Source: Thraustochytrium sp. TN22 (Eukaryota > Sar > Bigyra > Thraustochytrida > Thraustochytriidae). Taken from it: 64,000 bases of DNA. A program made the translations under genes and the position numbers. Location of the stretch: positions 57,729 through 121,728 of the forward strand of contig JABLUY010000098.1 of the NCBI GenBank assembly GCA_013306675.1, in the 5' to 3' direction. The notes under the pieces were generated by a model. The model saw only the letters and a list, made by a program, of their open reading frames with translations. It searched no databases and had not been told where the DNA came from. Positions 46,998-55,829 of this stretch are shown piece after piece. Position 1 is the first letter of the stretch, and each line of letters begins with the position of its first letter.

Positions 46998-49937
46998 ATG
47001 GGCGCGGCGGCGCGGCGCGCGGCGCTGCTGGCCGCGGCCGGCGTGAGCGGGGCGGCGTGCGGGCTGCTGGACTTCGCGTGGGCGAGCCCAGCCTTTCCGC
47101 GCAGCGGCGACCCGGACGAGGCGCTGCAGGAGTTCTCCGCGGAGGACCGCGTCTGGAGGTACCTGGTGCTGGCGCTGTGCGGCGCGCAGGTGGCATCGGC
47201 AGGCGCGGCGCTGGCGGCGGTCGCGGCGGGCCACGGCCTTCGGGACGGCCTCGCCGAGGTGCACGCGCTGCTCGCCGGGTTCCTGGTCGCAGCCGTGCTC
47301 ATGTCGAATCGCGCGGTGGGCACGCGCTTCAACCGCTCGCTCGACTGGCAAGGACCCAACTGGTGCGTCACGCAGACGGCCTGTATCGCGAACCTGGTGC
47401 TCGCGCTGCTGGCGGCGCGCGAGCGCGAAGCCTCGCTGTCGGCCTCGCCGTCGCCCACGCCCAGGACCTTGCGCGCGCCGCTGCTTGTCCACGCCAACTT
47501 GAAAGAGCCGAGGGCGACGCCAGCGGCAGCAAGCCGCGCGGCCGTGGGCGCGGCGCTCTGCGGCGGCCTTAGCTTCATAGCCGCGGCCGTGGCACTGCTC
47601 GCGCTGGGCGTCTTCTTCTACATCGCGGAGCCCGCCACCGAGACCCTCGGCACGCTCGGCGCGCACGCCTCCTTTTTGGAATTCCAGTGCGCCAGCGGCT
47701 CCTTCGCCCTCTCCCCAGAGCTGCATGTGCAATGGGGGGCGGAGACGGGCTTTCGCATCGGGGCGCCGCTCCGCAACAGCGAGGACGAGGACGAGAACAA
47801 GGACGACCTTCAGGAGCAGGACCGTGCGCCGCTCTTCGCCTCGGCGACGGCCAGAACGAGCTTTTTGGTTGCGGCGCTGCGCGCGAACGAGACCTTGGAG
47901 GCAGCCAATCCGGGCGATGCCGGCACCTTCCTCGTCACGGACGTGCCAGGGCGGTTCTCGACGGAGCAAATCATCGAGCGCGTCGAGATCGAGACGGAGA
48001 CGCGCAGCATCACCTTTTACGGCACGCTGGTGTTTGGGCCAGCGCCGGCCGCGCGCGGGGGCGCGCTGCTTGAAGAAAGCGGCGACTCGCCGCTGGAGCG
48101 CGCCAACTTCTCCTTTCACATCGACGGCAGCGCAGCCGCGCGCGAGGGCGCTGCGGTCGTGCGCGTGCACGCGCGCGTGAGCGAGGGTGCCGCTACGGGC
48201 CGGCTGTACCTAGTGGCTGCCTCGGACGCCAAGGAGCAGATCTTTGGGCTCGGGGAGTCCTTCACCTTTATGGACCTCAAAGGCGGCGTCATCCCGGTGC
48301 TGGCGCGAGAGCAGGGCGTGGGCCGCGGGCTGGAGCCGCTGAGCTTCTTGCTCGGGCTCGCCGAAAGGCTGGGTCTCGCCGGCGCCGCCAACCAGGGCGG
48401 GTCCGCCGCGCGGACCACCTACACGGCCATCCCGCACGTGACAACCTCGGCGCTGCGCAGCCTGTGGCTGGACAATCGGGAGCTGGCGGTCATGGACTTT
48501 TCAGCGGACCAGCGCTTGAGCATTGAGGTGAACGCCAGCGAGCTGCGCGCCGGCTTCATCCAGGGCGACGACCCACTCACGCTCGTGGACGCCTACACGG
48601 AGGAGGTCTCGGGGCGCATGCGGGCGCTGCCGGCGTGGACCGGCCAGGGCGCCATCGTCGGCATGCAGGGCGGCCGCACCGCCGTCATGGACAAGCTGCG
48701 CACGCTGCTGGACGCCGGCGTGCCGGTGGCCGCCGTCTGGCTCCAGGACTGGGCCGGCCAGCGCGAGACGGCCACGGGCTCGCGCCTGCACTGGAATTGG
48801 GAAGTGGACCAGACGCGCTACCCGGACTGGTTTCACTGGACACGCCAGCTGCGCGACAACCTTGGCGTGCGCGTGCTCACCTACGTGAACCCCCACCTGA
48901 GCGAGGGCAGCCCACTGTTCGAGGAAGCGGCACGCCTCGACTGCCTCGTGCGGCGCGCCGGCGCGGTGCTTGTGCAGTGGAGCGCGACGCCGGACTTTCG
49001 CTTTGCCACCCTGGACCTCTTCAAGGACCAGTGCGCCGCCTGGTTCGTGGACCGCATGCGTGCCAACGTGCTGGGGCCCGAGCCGGACACGGCGCCGGCC
49101 GTGGCGGGCTGGATGGCCGATTTCGGCGAGGGCCTCCCGTTCGACGTTGGGCCCAACGCAAGCGCGCACAACGCCTTTCCCGAGCTCTGGGCCGCCGTCA
49201 ACGAGCGCATCGCGGCCGGGGAGGCGGTCTTCTTCACGCGATCCGCCTCCTTGCGCTCACCGGCGCACTCGCCGCTGCAGTGGATGGGCGACCAGCTGCC
49301 CACGTGGGACAGCCGCGATGGCCTCCACAGCGTCGTGGTGGCGCAGCTCGCGGCCGGCCTCTCGGGCCTCAGCCAGACGCACTCGGACCTCGGTGGCTTC
49401 ACCGTCCTGCGGCGCGGCCTACTCGCCTTTCGTCGCGGCGAGGAGCTCTATAAACGCTGGATGGAACACAGCGCGCTGGCAGACGACGTCTTTCGCTCGC
49501 ACGAGGGGCTGCAGCCGGAGTCCACCCTGCAGCCGTGGAATGCTTCGGTCGTGGCCCACTTTGGCCGCTTCGCACGCGTCCACGCTGCCCTGGCGCCGCG
49601 TCGCCTCGCCTTTCACGCGCGCTGGCCCGGTCGCCCGTGGGTGCAGAGCTTCTGGATGCGCCATCCGGCGGACGAGCGCGCGTCAAACCTCAAGACACAG
49701 TACTATCTCGGGGACGGCGATCTCCTCGTGTGTCCGGTTCTTGAACCTGGCGTGGACGTCGTCTCCTGCTATCTCCCAGCGGGCAACCGCACCTTTCACC
49801 ACGCCTTTGCCGACGCCCGCTTCGCACCGAGCCCATCTGGCCGCTTCGAGTCCTGCCCGGCCCGTCTTGGCTATCCGTGCGTGCTTGCAGCCGACGAGAT
49901 GGTCGCCGCCGCACTCCGGCGCGACTTCTTGGTATAA
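46998..49937 (+). CDS. Membrane-anchored GH31 glycosidase, sulfoquinovosidase-like
   Basis: This 979-residue protein has about five hydrophobic spans in its first 210 residues (about 8-28, 53-78, 88-104, 124-140, 180-210), then a GH31 catalytic region. Candidate catalytic residues are Asp708 in GWMADFGEG (nucleophile) and Asp765 in WMGDQLPTWD (acid/base). Residues matching the sulfonate-binding set of E. coli YihQ occur at the same spacing: Gln557 (GMQGG), Gln583 (LQDWAGQRE), Arg596 and Trp599 (GSRLHWNW), equivalent to Q262, Q288, R301 and W304. The fifth position, Tyr508 in YihQ, is Phe801 (HSDLGGFT). This points to hydrolysis of sulfoquinovosyl glycerol from plant or algal sulfolipid, or of a related acidic glycoside. 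The catalytic domain would lie on the lumenal or outer side of a membrane. Other GH31 alpha-glucosidases are the alternative. Confidence 0.85.
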   Translation: MGAAARRAALLAAAGVSGAACGLLDFAWASPAFPRSGDPDEALQEFSAEDRVWRYLVLALCGAQVASAGAALAAVAAGHGLRDGLAEVHALLAGFLVAAVLMSNRAVGTRFNRSLDWQGPNWCVTQTACIANLVLALLAAREREASLSASPSPTPRTLRAPLLVHANLKEPRATPAAASRAAVGAALCGGLSFIAAAVALLALGVFFYIAEPATETLGTLGAHASFLEFQCASGSFALSPELHVQWGAETGFRIGAPLRNSEDEDENKDDLQEQDRAPLFASATARTSFLVAALRANETLEAANPGDAGTFLVTDVPGRFSTEQIIERVEIETETRSITFYGTLVFGPAPAARGGALLEESGDSPLERANFSFHIDGSAAAREGAAVVRVHARVSEGAATGRLYLVAASDAKEQIFGLGESFTFMDLKGGVIPVLAREQGVGRGLEPLSFLLGLAERLGLAGAANQGGSAARTTYTAIPHVTTSALRSLWLDNRELAVMDFSADQRLSIEVNASELRAGFIQGDDPLTLVDAYTEEVSGRMRALPAWTGQGAIVGMQGGRTAVMDKLRTLLDAGVPVAAVWLQDWAGQRETATGSRLHWNWEVDQTRYPDWFHWTRQLRDNLGVRVLTYVNPHLSEGSPLFEEAARLDCLVRRAGAVLVQWSATPDFRFATLDLFKDQCAAWFVDRMRANVLGPEPDTAPAVAGWMADFGEGLPFDVGPNASAHNAFPELWAAVNERIAAGEAVFFTRSASLRSPAHSPLQWMGDQLPTWDSRDGLHSVVVAQLAAGLSGLSQTHSDLGGFTVLRRGLLAFRRGEELYKRWMEHSALADDVFRSHEGLQPESTLQPWNASVVAHFGRFARVHAALAPRRLAFHARWPGRPWVQSFWMRHPADERASNLKTQYYLGDGDLLVCPVLEPGVDVVSCYLPAGNRTFHHAFADARFAPSPSGRFESCPARLGYPCVLAADEMVAAALRRDFLV

Positions 49938-50248
49938 CCCTCTCTCAGGCTCTGATCTCATGATCACTCTCCCTGGCCCAGTGAGTCAGAGTCAATGAGC
50001 CAGATGAGTCAGTAAATGAACGAACGTGTGATGTTGGCCGAGTCTGATAATAGCGTGCGCCAGCTTTGCGCGCGGGAGGCGCACGCCCAAACCTGGCGGG
50101 CACGCGCGTTGCAAGGCGCAAGGCGCACGCCCACCATCCCCCCTCGTGGCCGGCGGCCCGGCGCCAGCGCCCTGGGCCGCCAGCGGCCAGCGTTTCCCTC
50201 GTGGGACATGCAAGCCACGGTGGCAAGCAAAATCTAATCTCGCCAATC
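49938..50248. other. Spacer between the GH31 and G8-domain genes
   Basis: 311 bases between same-strand genes. gagtcag-type words recur near 49980-50010, and the sequence turns GC-rich toward the next start. No gene was seen. Confidence 0.5.
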
Positions 50249-53200
50249 ATGGTGGGCAAGATACTGGTCATACGTGGCCTCGTGGCCACAAGCAGTATGA
50301 TTGTCGCCGCGTACGCGGCAGCCTGCACGGGCAGCACGGGCAGCATGCCGGCATATGCGGAGGACGACTTGGCGATGGAGACAAGCGGGCTGGTGGCCCT
50401 CGGCGAAGGCACAGAGGTGGCGACGCTGCGATATACGCCAAATGAGCCGCCCGTAAATTGGGACGCGAGCGAGGCGTGCCCACACGAGGCGAGCGGGCTA
50501 GTGGCGTGGGAGGACAGCAACACGTGGGCAAACTCGCCCACAGGCGTGCCGATGGACGGCGCCAATGTGACATTGCCCGAGGACACGCGTGTACTCGTTG
50601 GAGGGTGTTCCGTGGTGGACGGCACTGTATTCGGGTACATCACGGTGCCGGCGTCGTCGGAGCTCATCTTCGCGGACGAGGATATTGCCTTCGCGACGAC
50701 CGGCATCATGGTCCACGGCAAGCTGGTGATGGGCTCCGAGACTTGCCGCATCAAGAGCCAGATTGTGCTGACGCTGCACGGCGACCGGCCTGCCTCGCTG
50801 CCCGCGGAAGCGCTGTACAAGGGCATCGTGGCCGAGGGCGAGGGCCTGCTGGACCTGCACGGCGCCCTGTACCACCCCACATGGACGCGGCTCGCCGCGA
50901 CGGCCGCGCCCGGCGACACCGAGATCTTCTTGCAGCACCGCGTCAACTGGCAGCCCGGCCAGCGTATCGTGGTGGTGGCGACGGAGGTCAAGGATTCGCG
51001 CGACTGGCATCGCAACGAGGAGCGCACCGTGGCGGCCGTGGCGCTGCGCGGCGGCTTCTCGCGCGTGACGCTGACTGAGGCCCTCAACTACACGCACTAC
51101 GGCGGACGCGAATACCAGGGCGAGGTGGGCCTCCTCTCGCGCAACATCGTCATCCAGGGCGACGAGGCGTCCGAGCCCACGGACACGAGCGATGACGTGT
51201 GCTCGAGCGGATACTTTGGCACATACCCTTGCGAGGGCAGGCATCTGACCGGCTTTGGTGGGCACACGATGGCGGCCGGGCCGGAAGCCACGGCGCGTTT
51301 TGAGGGAGTCGAACTCTACCGCATGGGTCAGACCAACGTGTTGGCGCGGTACCCGTACCACCTGCACCTGGTGGACCAGGGCGGCGCGCGCTCGTACCTG
51401 AAGCACTCGAGCATGCACCACACCTTTTACCGGTGCGCCACGATCCACGGCACGGACAACACGCTCATGCGGGACAACGTTGCGTACGATGCAATCGGGC
51501 ATTGCTTCTACTCGGGCGAGGACGGCGTCGAGGAGAACAACACGCTCGCTTTCAACCTGGCCGCGCACGTGCACTTTATGGAGTACCCGCGGACCAGCTC
51601 GAATCAGTATATGGACGACGTTTCAAGCAGCGGCCAGCTGACGCAGCCGGCTGACACAACAGCGAGCGGCTTTTACATCACCAATGCGTACAACCGGTAC
51701 TATGGCAACGCGGCCTCGGGCGGGTACTCTGGGTTTGCAGTGGTGCGACTGCCGGCGCCCATTATGAACTTCCAGGGCGTGTCGGTGGAGGATGGCTACG
51801 CCCCGCACCAGCGGCCCTTCCTCGAGTTCGACGGCAACTCGTGCCACTCGTCCGGCTCTTGGTGGACGCGCGCATCTTGCGTCTACATTGGCGGCAACCT
51901 GGAGCACCCGAGCGCCAGCTCGAAGACGCTCGTGTACAACCCGGGCAGGTACACGACGCGCAAGACGTACTGCCCAGAGCTGGGCTCCAGCAGCGAACGC
52001 GACTGCCCACTGGTGCTCAACAACACCAAGGTGTTTTTGAGCAACTGGGGCTTAACGCATTGGGGCGCACGGTCCACGATCGACCGCTTTGAGGCACACA
52101 ATACGGTCCGCGCCATCGCCATCCTCGGCGAACACTCGGTGACAAACATGCTCACTGTGTGCCGTGTACCGTCACACGTACCGGAGCGCCTCGGCACGTC
52201 TTACATGCAGCGCCACTGGTTCGACAAATCCGTCGGGATCGAGTGGTACGACACGGGCCAGTACCATATCTTCGACGAAATCACGCTGCGCAACTGCGGC
52301 AACGCCTCCATGAACTGGCCCGTGTGGCGCACGCTCACGCACAGCGACCAGTACGTGCCGGGCCTGCTGCAGTGGACGCGAAACGTGCGCTACGAAAACG
52401 TGGACCGCAGTATCCTGATCCGGCCGTCCGTCAGCAACTACCTGTCCGAGTCCGGCTGGCTCAGCAGCTGGATGGATGCCGACGGCTCCGTCTGGGGCGC
52501 CGAGGACGGGTCAGCAGGGCCCCAAATCATCGGGTCGGCGCGCGGGGGCATTCGGTGGTGGCGCCTCGACGACGACTGCTCCTCGGACGACGACGGCTTG
52601 TGGTATGTCTGCTCCATGGATTCGCCGGGCAGCAGCCAGCCGCGTGGCGTGGCGAGCATCCGGCTCGCCTTTGACGAAGTTGCGCAGGACGGCGTGGGCG
52701 ACACGGTGTGCAGCTCTGGCAACGTGGAATGCCCGCGCCTGGGCTCCGTTGTGCACCTTGGCGTGGACGGCGATCCGGACGAGGTCGGCCTCCCGCTGAC
52801 GCCGAACACCTTCGTGTCGGGCCCGACCGGCGGACTCGGCTGGCTCATGCTCTTCGACCAGGGCAGCCCGGTTGATCTCACATTTCGGCGCATGCAGATC
52901 GACGAAGACCACCTCGTCCTCGTCGCGCTGCCGTATCCAGCGGATGCGACCTTTTCCATCAGCTACGAGGCCGCCTACTGGTGCAAGCCAGCCACGTACG
53001 AGTGCAGGCACAACTTCACCTCGGTGAGCTCGGTGGACCAGGTTGTTGCGGGCAACGGCGACGTCTTCTTCTTTGACGTCGAGCGGCGCTTGCTGTTTTT
53101 GCGTCTTGTACCGCAGCTTCAGGACCGCCTCGACTTCTCCCAGGCCCCGGCCTACGGCGCCATTGCCGACATGCCCTATTATGAGGCGAGTGGCATGCGC

Positions 53201-53551
53201 ATCGCCAAGATCAACTACCAAGCCACCGTGCAGATTTCCGTCTCGGGCTGTACGCCGAACGCGAACAACTCGCTCTACTGCACGCCGACCGAGTATGACA
53301 CGACAGGCATTTGCGAGGACTTTGGCTACGCCGCTGGCTCCGAGGTTGTGGCCTACGACTCGTGCAGCGAGCCGGTCGCACCAGAAGACGCGCCGACGAC
53401 GGCCGACGAAATCGCCTTGGAATTGCCCTTGGCTCTGGCTGGTGTCGCCCTGGCGGTCGTCTCCATCGCAGCGCTGGCCATTTACGTGATTCGTAGGCGT
53501 CGCCGTGAGGCGGCTCTCATTACGCTTGGCTCGCGCCGGCCCTCGCTCTGA
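50249..53551 (+). CDS. G8-domain, CEMIP/TMEM2-like type I membrane protein
   Basis: The protein has 1100 residues from MVGKILVIRG; a signal peptide covers about the first 26 (LVATSSMIVAAYAAAC). A G8 domain lies at about 91-215 (NTWANSPTGVPMDGANVTLP, then ILFADEDIAFATTGI-like strands). The following stretch, TWTRLAATAAPGDTEIFLQH then RVNWQPGQRIVVVATEV, is typical of CEMIP, TMEM2 and fibrocystin-like proteins. A long His/Asn-rich parallel beta-helix region follows (YPYHLHLVDQGGARSYLKHS, NNTLAFNLAAHVHFMEYP), with many cysteines suggesting disulfides. A single span at about 1055-1081 and a short Arg-rich tail (IRRRRREAAL) end the chain. CEMIP and TMEM2 cleave or bind hyaluronan in animals. In a protist the ligand is more likely another cell-surface polysaccharide. 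The ectodomain is extracellular. Confidence 0.8.
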   Translation: MVGKILVIRGLVATSSMIVAAYAAACTGSTGSMPAYAEDDLAMETSGLVALGEGTEVATLRYTPNEPPVNWDASEACPHEASGLVAWEDSNTWANSPTGVPMDGANVTLPEDTRVLVGGCSVVDGTVFGYITVPASSELIFADEDIAFATTGIMVHGKLVMGSETCRIKSQIVLTLHGDRPASLPAEALYKGIVAEGEGLLDLHGALYHPTWTRLAATAAPGDTEIFLQHRVNWQPGQRIVVVATEVKDSRDWHRNEERTVAAVALRGGFSRVTLTEALNYTHYGGREYQGEVGLLSRNIVIQGDEASEPTDTSDDVCSSGYFGTYPCEGRHLTGFGGHTMAAGPEATARFEGVELYRMGQTNVLARYPYHLHLVDQGGARSYLKHSSMHHTFYRCATIHGTDNTLMRDNVAYDAIGHCFYSGEDGVEENNTLAFNLAAHVHFMEYPRTSSNQYMDDVSSSGQLTQPADTTASGFYITNAYNRYYGNAASGGYSGFAVVRLPAPIMNFQGVSVEDGYAPHQRPFLEFDGNSCHSSGSWWTRASCVYIGGNLEHPSASSKTLVYNPGRYTTRKTYCPELGSSSERDCPLVLNNTKVFLSNWGLTHWGARSTIDRFEAHNTVRAIAILGEHSVTNMLTVCRVPSHVPERLGTSYMQRHWFDKSVGIEWYDTGQYHIFDEITLRNCGNASMNWPVWRTLTHSDQYVPGLLQWTRNVRYENVDRSILIRPSVSNYLSESGWLSSWMDADGSVWGAEDGSAGPQIIGSARGGIRWWRLDDDCSSDDDGLWYVCSMDSPGSSQPRGVASIRLAFDEVAQDGVGDTVCSSGNVECPRLGSVVHLGVDGDPDEVGLPLTPNTFVSGPTGGLGWLMLFDQGSPVDLTFRRMQIDEDHLVLVALPYPADATFSISYEAAYWCKPATYECRHNFTSVSSVDQVVAGNGDVFFFDVERRLLFLRLVPQLQDRLDFSQAPAYGAIADMPYYEASGMRIAKINYQATVQISVSGCTPNANNSLYCTPTEYDTTGICEDFGYAAGSEVVAYDSCSEPVAPEDAPTTADEIALELPLALAGVALAVVSIAALAIYVIRRRRREAALITLGSRRPSL

Positions 53552-53972
53552 TCTCATGCGAGTCAACAAAACAAGGTCTGATGAGTTGGTGGTACTAACA
53601 TAAAAATTGGAGAAAAAGATCTTCGATGCAGGGGCAGTCGTCTGCGCCGCAGCGCTGGCCATCGTCTGCACTGCAGCGCTGGCCATCGGCCCGAAACCTG
53701 GGCGCATCGCCGCCAAGCTCGCAGAGAGCGTGAGCGTAGCACTTCGTTTAGACCACAAAGGCGGCTCAAGGAACCGGGCACTTTCCAGCGTTGCAAGCGT
53801 TACTTCAAGTTGCTGCGATCATGTTTCGTCCGAGTCTGTCCGAGTCCGAGTCCGAGTCCGAGTCCTCCGACCAGAGTGTCCCCAGGCCGCGGCCACTGGC
53901 AGCCAGGCGTGGGCAGCGCGCCAATCGCCAATCATCGCGCGGACGGACGCGGCGCGCGCGCGCGCGAACAGC
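53552..53972. other. Spacer upstream of the OGFOD1-type gene
   Basis: It contains two copies of gcagcgctggccatcg (about 53648 and 53672) and a GAGTCC hexanucleotide run at 53830-53866. The GC-rich leader extends into the start at 53973. An open frame crosses the whole region but begins with a non-ATG codon. Confidence 0.55.
53830..53866. repeat. GAGTCC hexanucleotide run
   Basis: About five copies of gagtcc/gagtct in tandem lie roughly 110-140 bases upstream of the OGFOD1-type start. Confidence 0.85.
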
Positions 53973-55568
53973 ATGGCGGAGGCAAAGCGGCGGCGCGTGG
54001 AGGAGGAGGCCGTGGAGGGCGGGGCGGCCGGCGGCGAGCGGGCCGAGGCGGCCGCCGGCGCGAGCGACGTCCTGAACCTGGAGTGGGCGGACGAGGCGGG
54101 CGTGCAGGCGCTCAAGCAGGCCTTCGAGGCGGCGCAGCCGTTCCCGCACGCGAGCGTGGACAACCTGGTCAAGGACAGCGCACTGCTGGAAAAGATTCAG
54201 GAGGAGGTGCTGCAGCATGAGCGGTTCTTCCCCAAGGAGAATGACCTGTTCTCGTTCATGCAGAGCACGGACCTGGCGGCCGGCGAGCCGGAGCCGGCGC
54301 GCGCCCAGGGCGCACTGCGCCAGTTCGTGGAGGCGCTGTACAGCCAGCGTGTGCGCGACGTGCTGACCGCTCTCACGGGCGTTGAGGGCATCACGGACCA
54401 GTTCGACCTGACGAGCTCCGTGTACACGGAGGCCAACACGCTGCTGTGCCACGACGACGAGCTGTCGAGCCGCCGCATCGCCTTCATCCTCTACCTCGTG
54501 CCGGAGGACTGGACCGCCGAAGACGGAGGCACGCTCGACCTCTTCACCGTGGACGAGGACAAGCAGCCCAACGGCATCTATGAGCGCATCGTGCCCAAGC
54601 GCAACAGCCTGGTGTTTTTCGAGGTCAGCGACCGCTCCTACCACCAGGTCGCCGAGGTGCTCGGCGACAAGATGCGCCACTCTATCGGAGGCTGGTTCCA
54701 CGGCCCGCCTGCGCGCGCCGCGCCCGGATGGAAGCCCTGTGCGCCGCGCCTTGGCGCCGTGGACGTCTCGCCGCTCCCGGCGCCGGCGCCGCTCGTCGAC
54801 GCCGGCGACAGCCTTTCCGTGGCTGCCTGGGTGGCGCCAACCTACTTGGACGCCGCCACACAGGCCAGCGTACGCGAGCAGTTCACCGCCGAGTCCTGCA
54901 TCGAGCTGCCGGACTTTTTGCTCCCGGCCAAGTACAAGGAGCTGCGTGCCGCGCTCGACGCGGCGCCCGCTGCCGCATGGCAGGCGCGCGGCCCGTACCA
55001 AAAGCAGCGATTCGACCTCTTCATCGGCGAGGACGATGTGCTGGACGCCTGGCGCCGGCTGCTTCACTCCACGGCCTTTGCGGCGCTCGTTGGCAGCCTC
55101 ACCTCGCTCAGCCCGGCCGCCGTTGCCGCCAACCTGCGCCGCTTCGCGCAGGGAGGCTACACGCTCGTGCACGACCGCACCCCTGAGGAGAAGGCCGCCT
55201 CTGCCGACGAGCTCGACGTCTTTTGGACCGCCGTCGATGGTAATGAAGCGGCCTGGGAGGATGACGAGAGCCCCACCGGCGGCCAGGTCGTCTACGCTGT
55301 GGAGGGCGAAGAGGAGCCCCTGGTCACGGTCGTGCCCCGCGCCAACACGCTTGCCATGGTCTATCGCAGCGACGCCGACTCACAGGCTTTTGTCAAGTAT
55401 GTCAACAAGCGCGCCCCGTCCTCACGCTATGATGCCTGGCTTACCTACCGGCTCAATACCGATGAGGAAGATGAAGATGATGCCAATGATCATGACGAGG
55501 AGCCCGCTGCCGAGGACAACGCCGAGGAGACCGACAAGTCCGCAGTCGCTGAGAAGGAGCAGGCCTGA
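53973..55568 (+). CDS. OGFOD1: 2-oxoglutarate/Fe(II) prolyl hydroxylase, OGFOD1/Tpa1 type
   Basis: The protein has 531 residues. The N-terminus is basic then acidic (AEAKRRRVEEEA), a possible nuclear signal. The catalytic domain carries the HxD...H triad: His160 and Asp162 in LLCHDDELSSRRIAF and His224 in SDRSYHQVAEVL. Arg235 in KMRHSIGGWFHG binds 2-oxoglutarate. These positions track human OGFOD1 (155, 157, 218, 230). A second, catalytically dead double-stranded beta-helix domain follows (about 270-490: LPDFLLPAKYKELRAAL, LRRFAQGGYTLVHDRTPEE), as in yeast Tpa1. The C-terminus is acidic. OGFOD1 hydroxylates a proline in ribosomal protein uS12 and affects translation fidelity and termination. 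The length and two-domain layout support orthology. Confidence 0.95.
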   Translation: MAEAKRRRVEEEAVEGGAAGGERAEAAAGASDVLNLEWADEAGVQALKQAFEAAQPFPHASVDNLVKDSALLEKIQEEVLQHERFFPKENDLFSFMQSTDLAAGEPEPARAQGALRQFVEALYSQRVRDVLTALTGVEGITDQFDLTSSVYTEANTLLCHDDELSSRRIAFILYLVPEDWTAEDGGTLDLFTVDEDKQPNGIYERIVPKRNSLVFFEVSDRSYHQVAEVLGDKMRHSIGGWFHGPPARAAPGWKPCAPRLGAVDVSPLPAPAPLVDAGDSLSVAAWVAPTYLDAATQASVREQFTAESCIELPDFLLPAKYKELRAALDAAPAAAWQARGPYQKQRFDLFIGEDDVLDAWRRLLHSTAFAALVGSLTSLSPAAVAANLRRFAQGGYTLVHDRTPEEKAASADELDVFWTAVDGNEAAWEDDESPTGGQVVYAVEGEEEPLVTVVPRANTLAMVYRSDADSQAFVKYVNKRAPSSRYDAWLTYRLNTDEEDEDDANDHDEEPAAEDNAEETDKSAVAEKEQA

Positions 55569-55829
55569 CCAACCACTGCAAGGGCGAAACGAGAAGAAGC
55601 AATTTGGAAAGAGGCCAGCAAGCCCAAGGCCGCCAAGGCCAATCGTAACATTTTTTCTTTTTGAAGAAGAAGAGAAAAAAGCTTGCTTCTTGTGATGCCC
55701 TTCCGCTCATTGGTGCCCGTGCACCCGACATTTTTTTGCGAACGTGATGGGGTCTCCGTTGGCGAGGAGGAGGACACCGAGAGGTCCGTGGCCGCCAAGA
55801 TGGGGCAGGCCGGCCCTTGTTCGAAGAGC

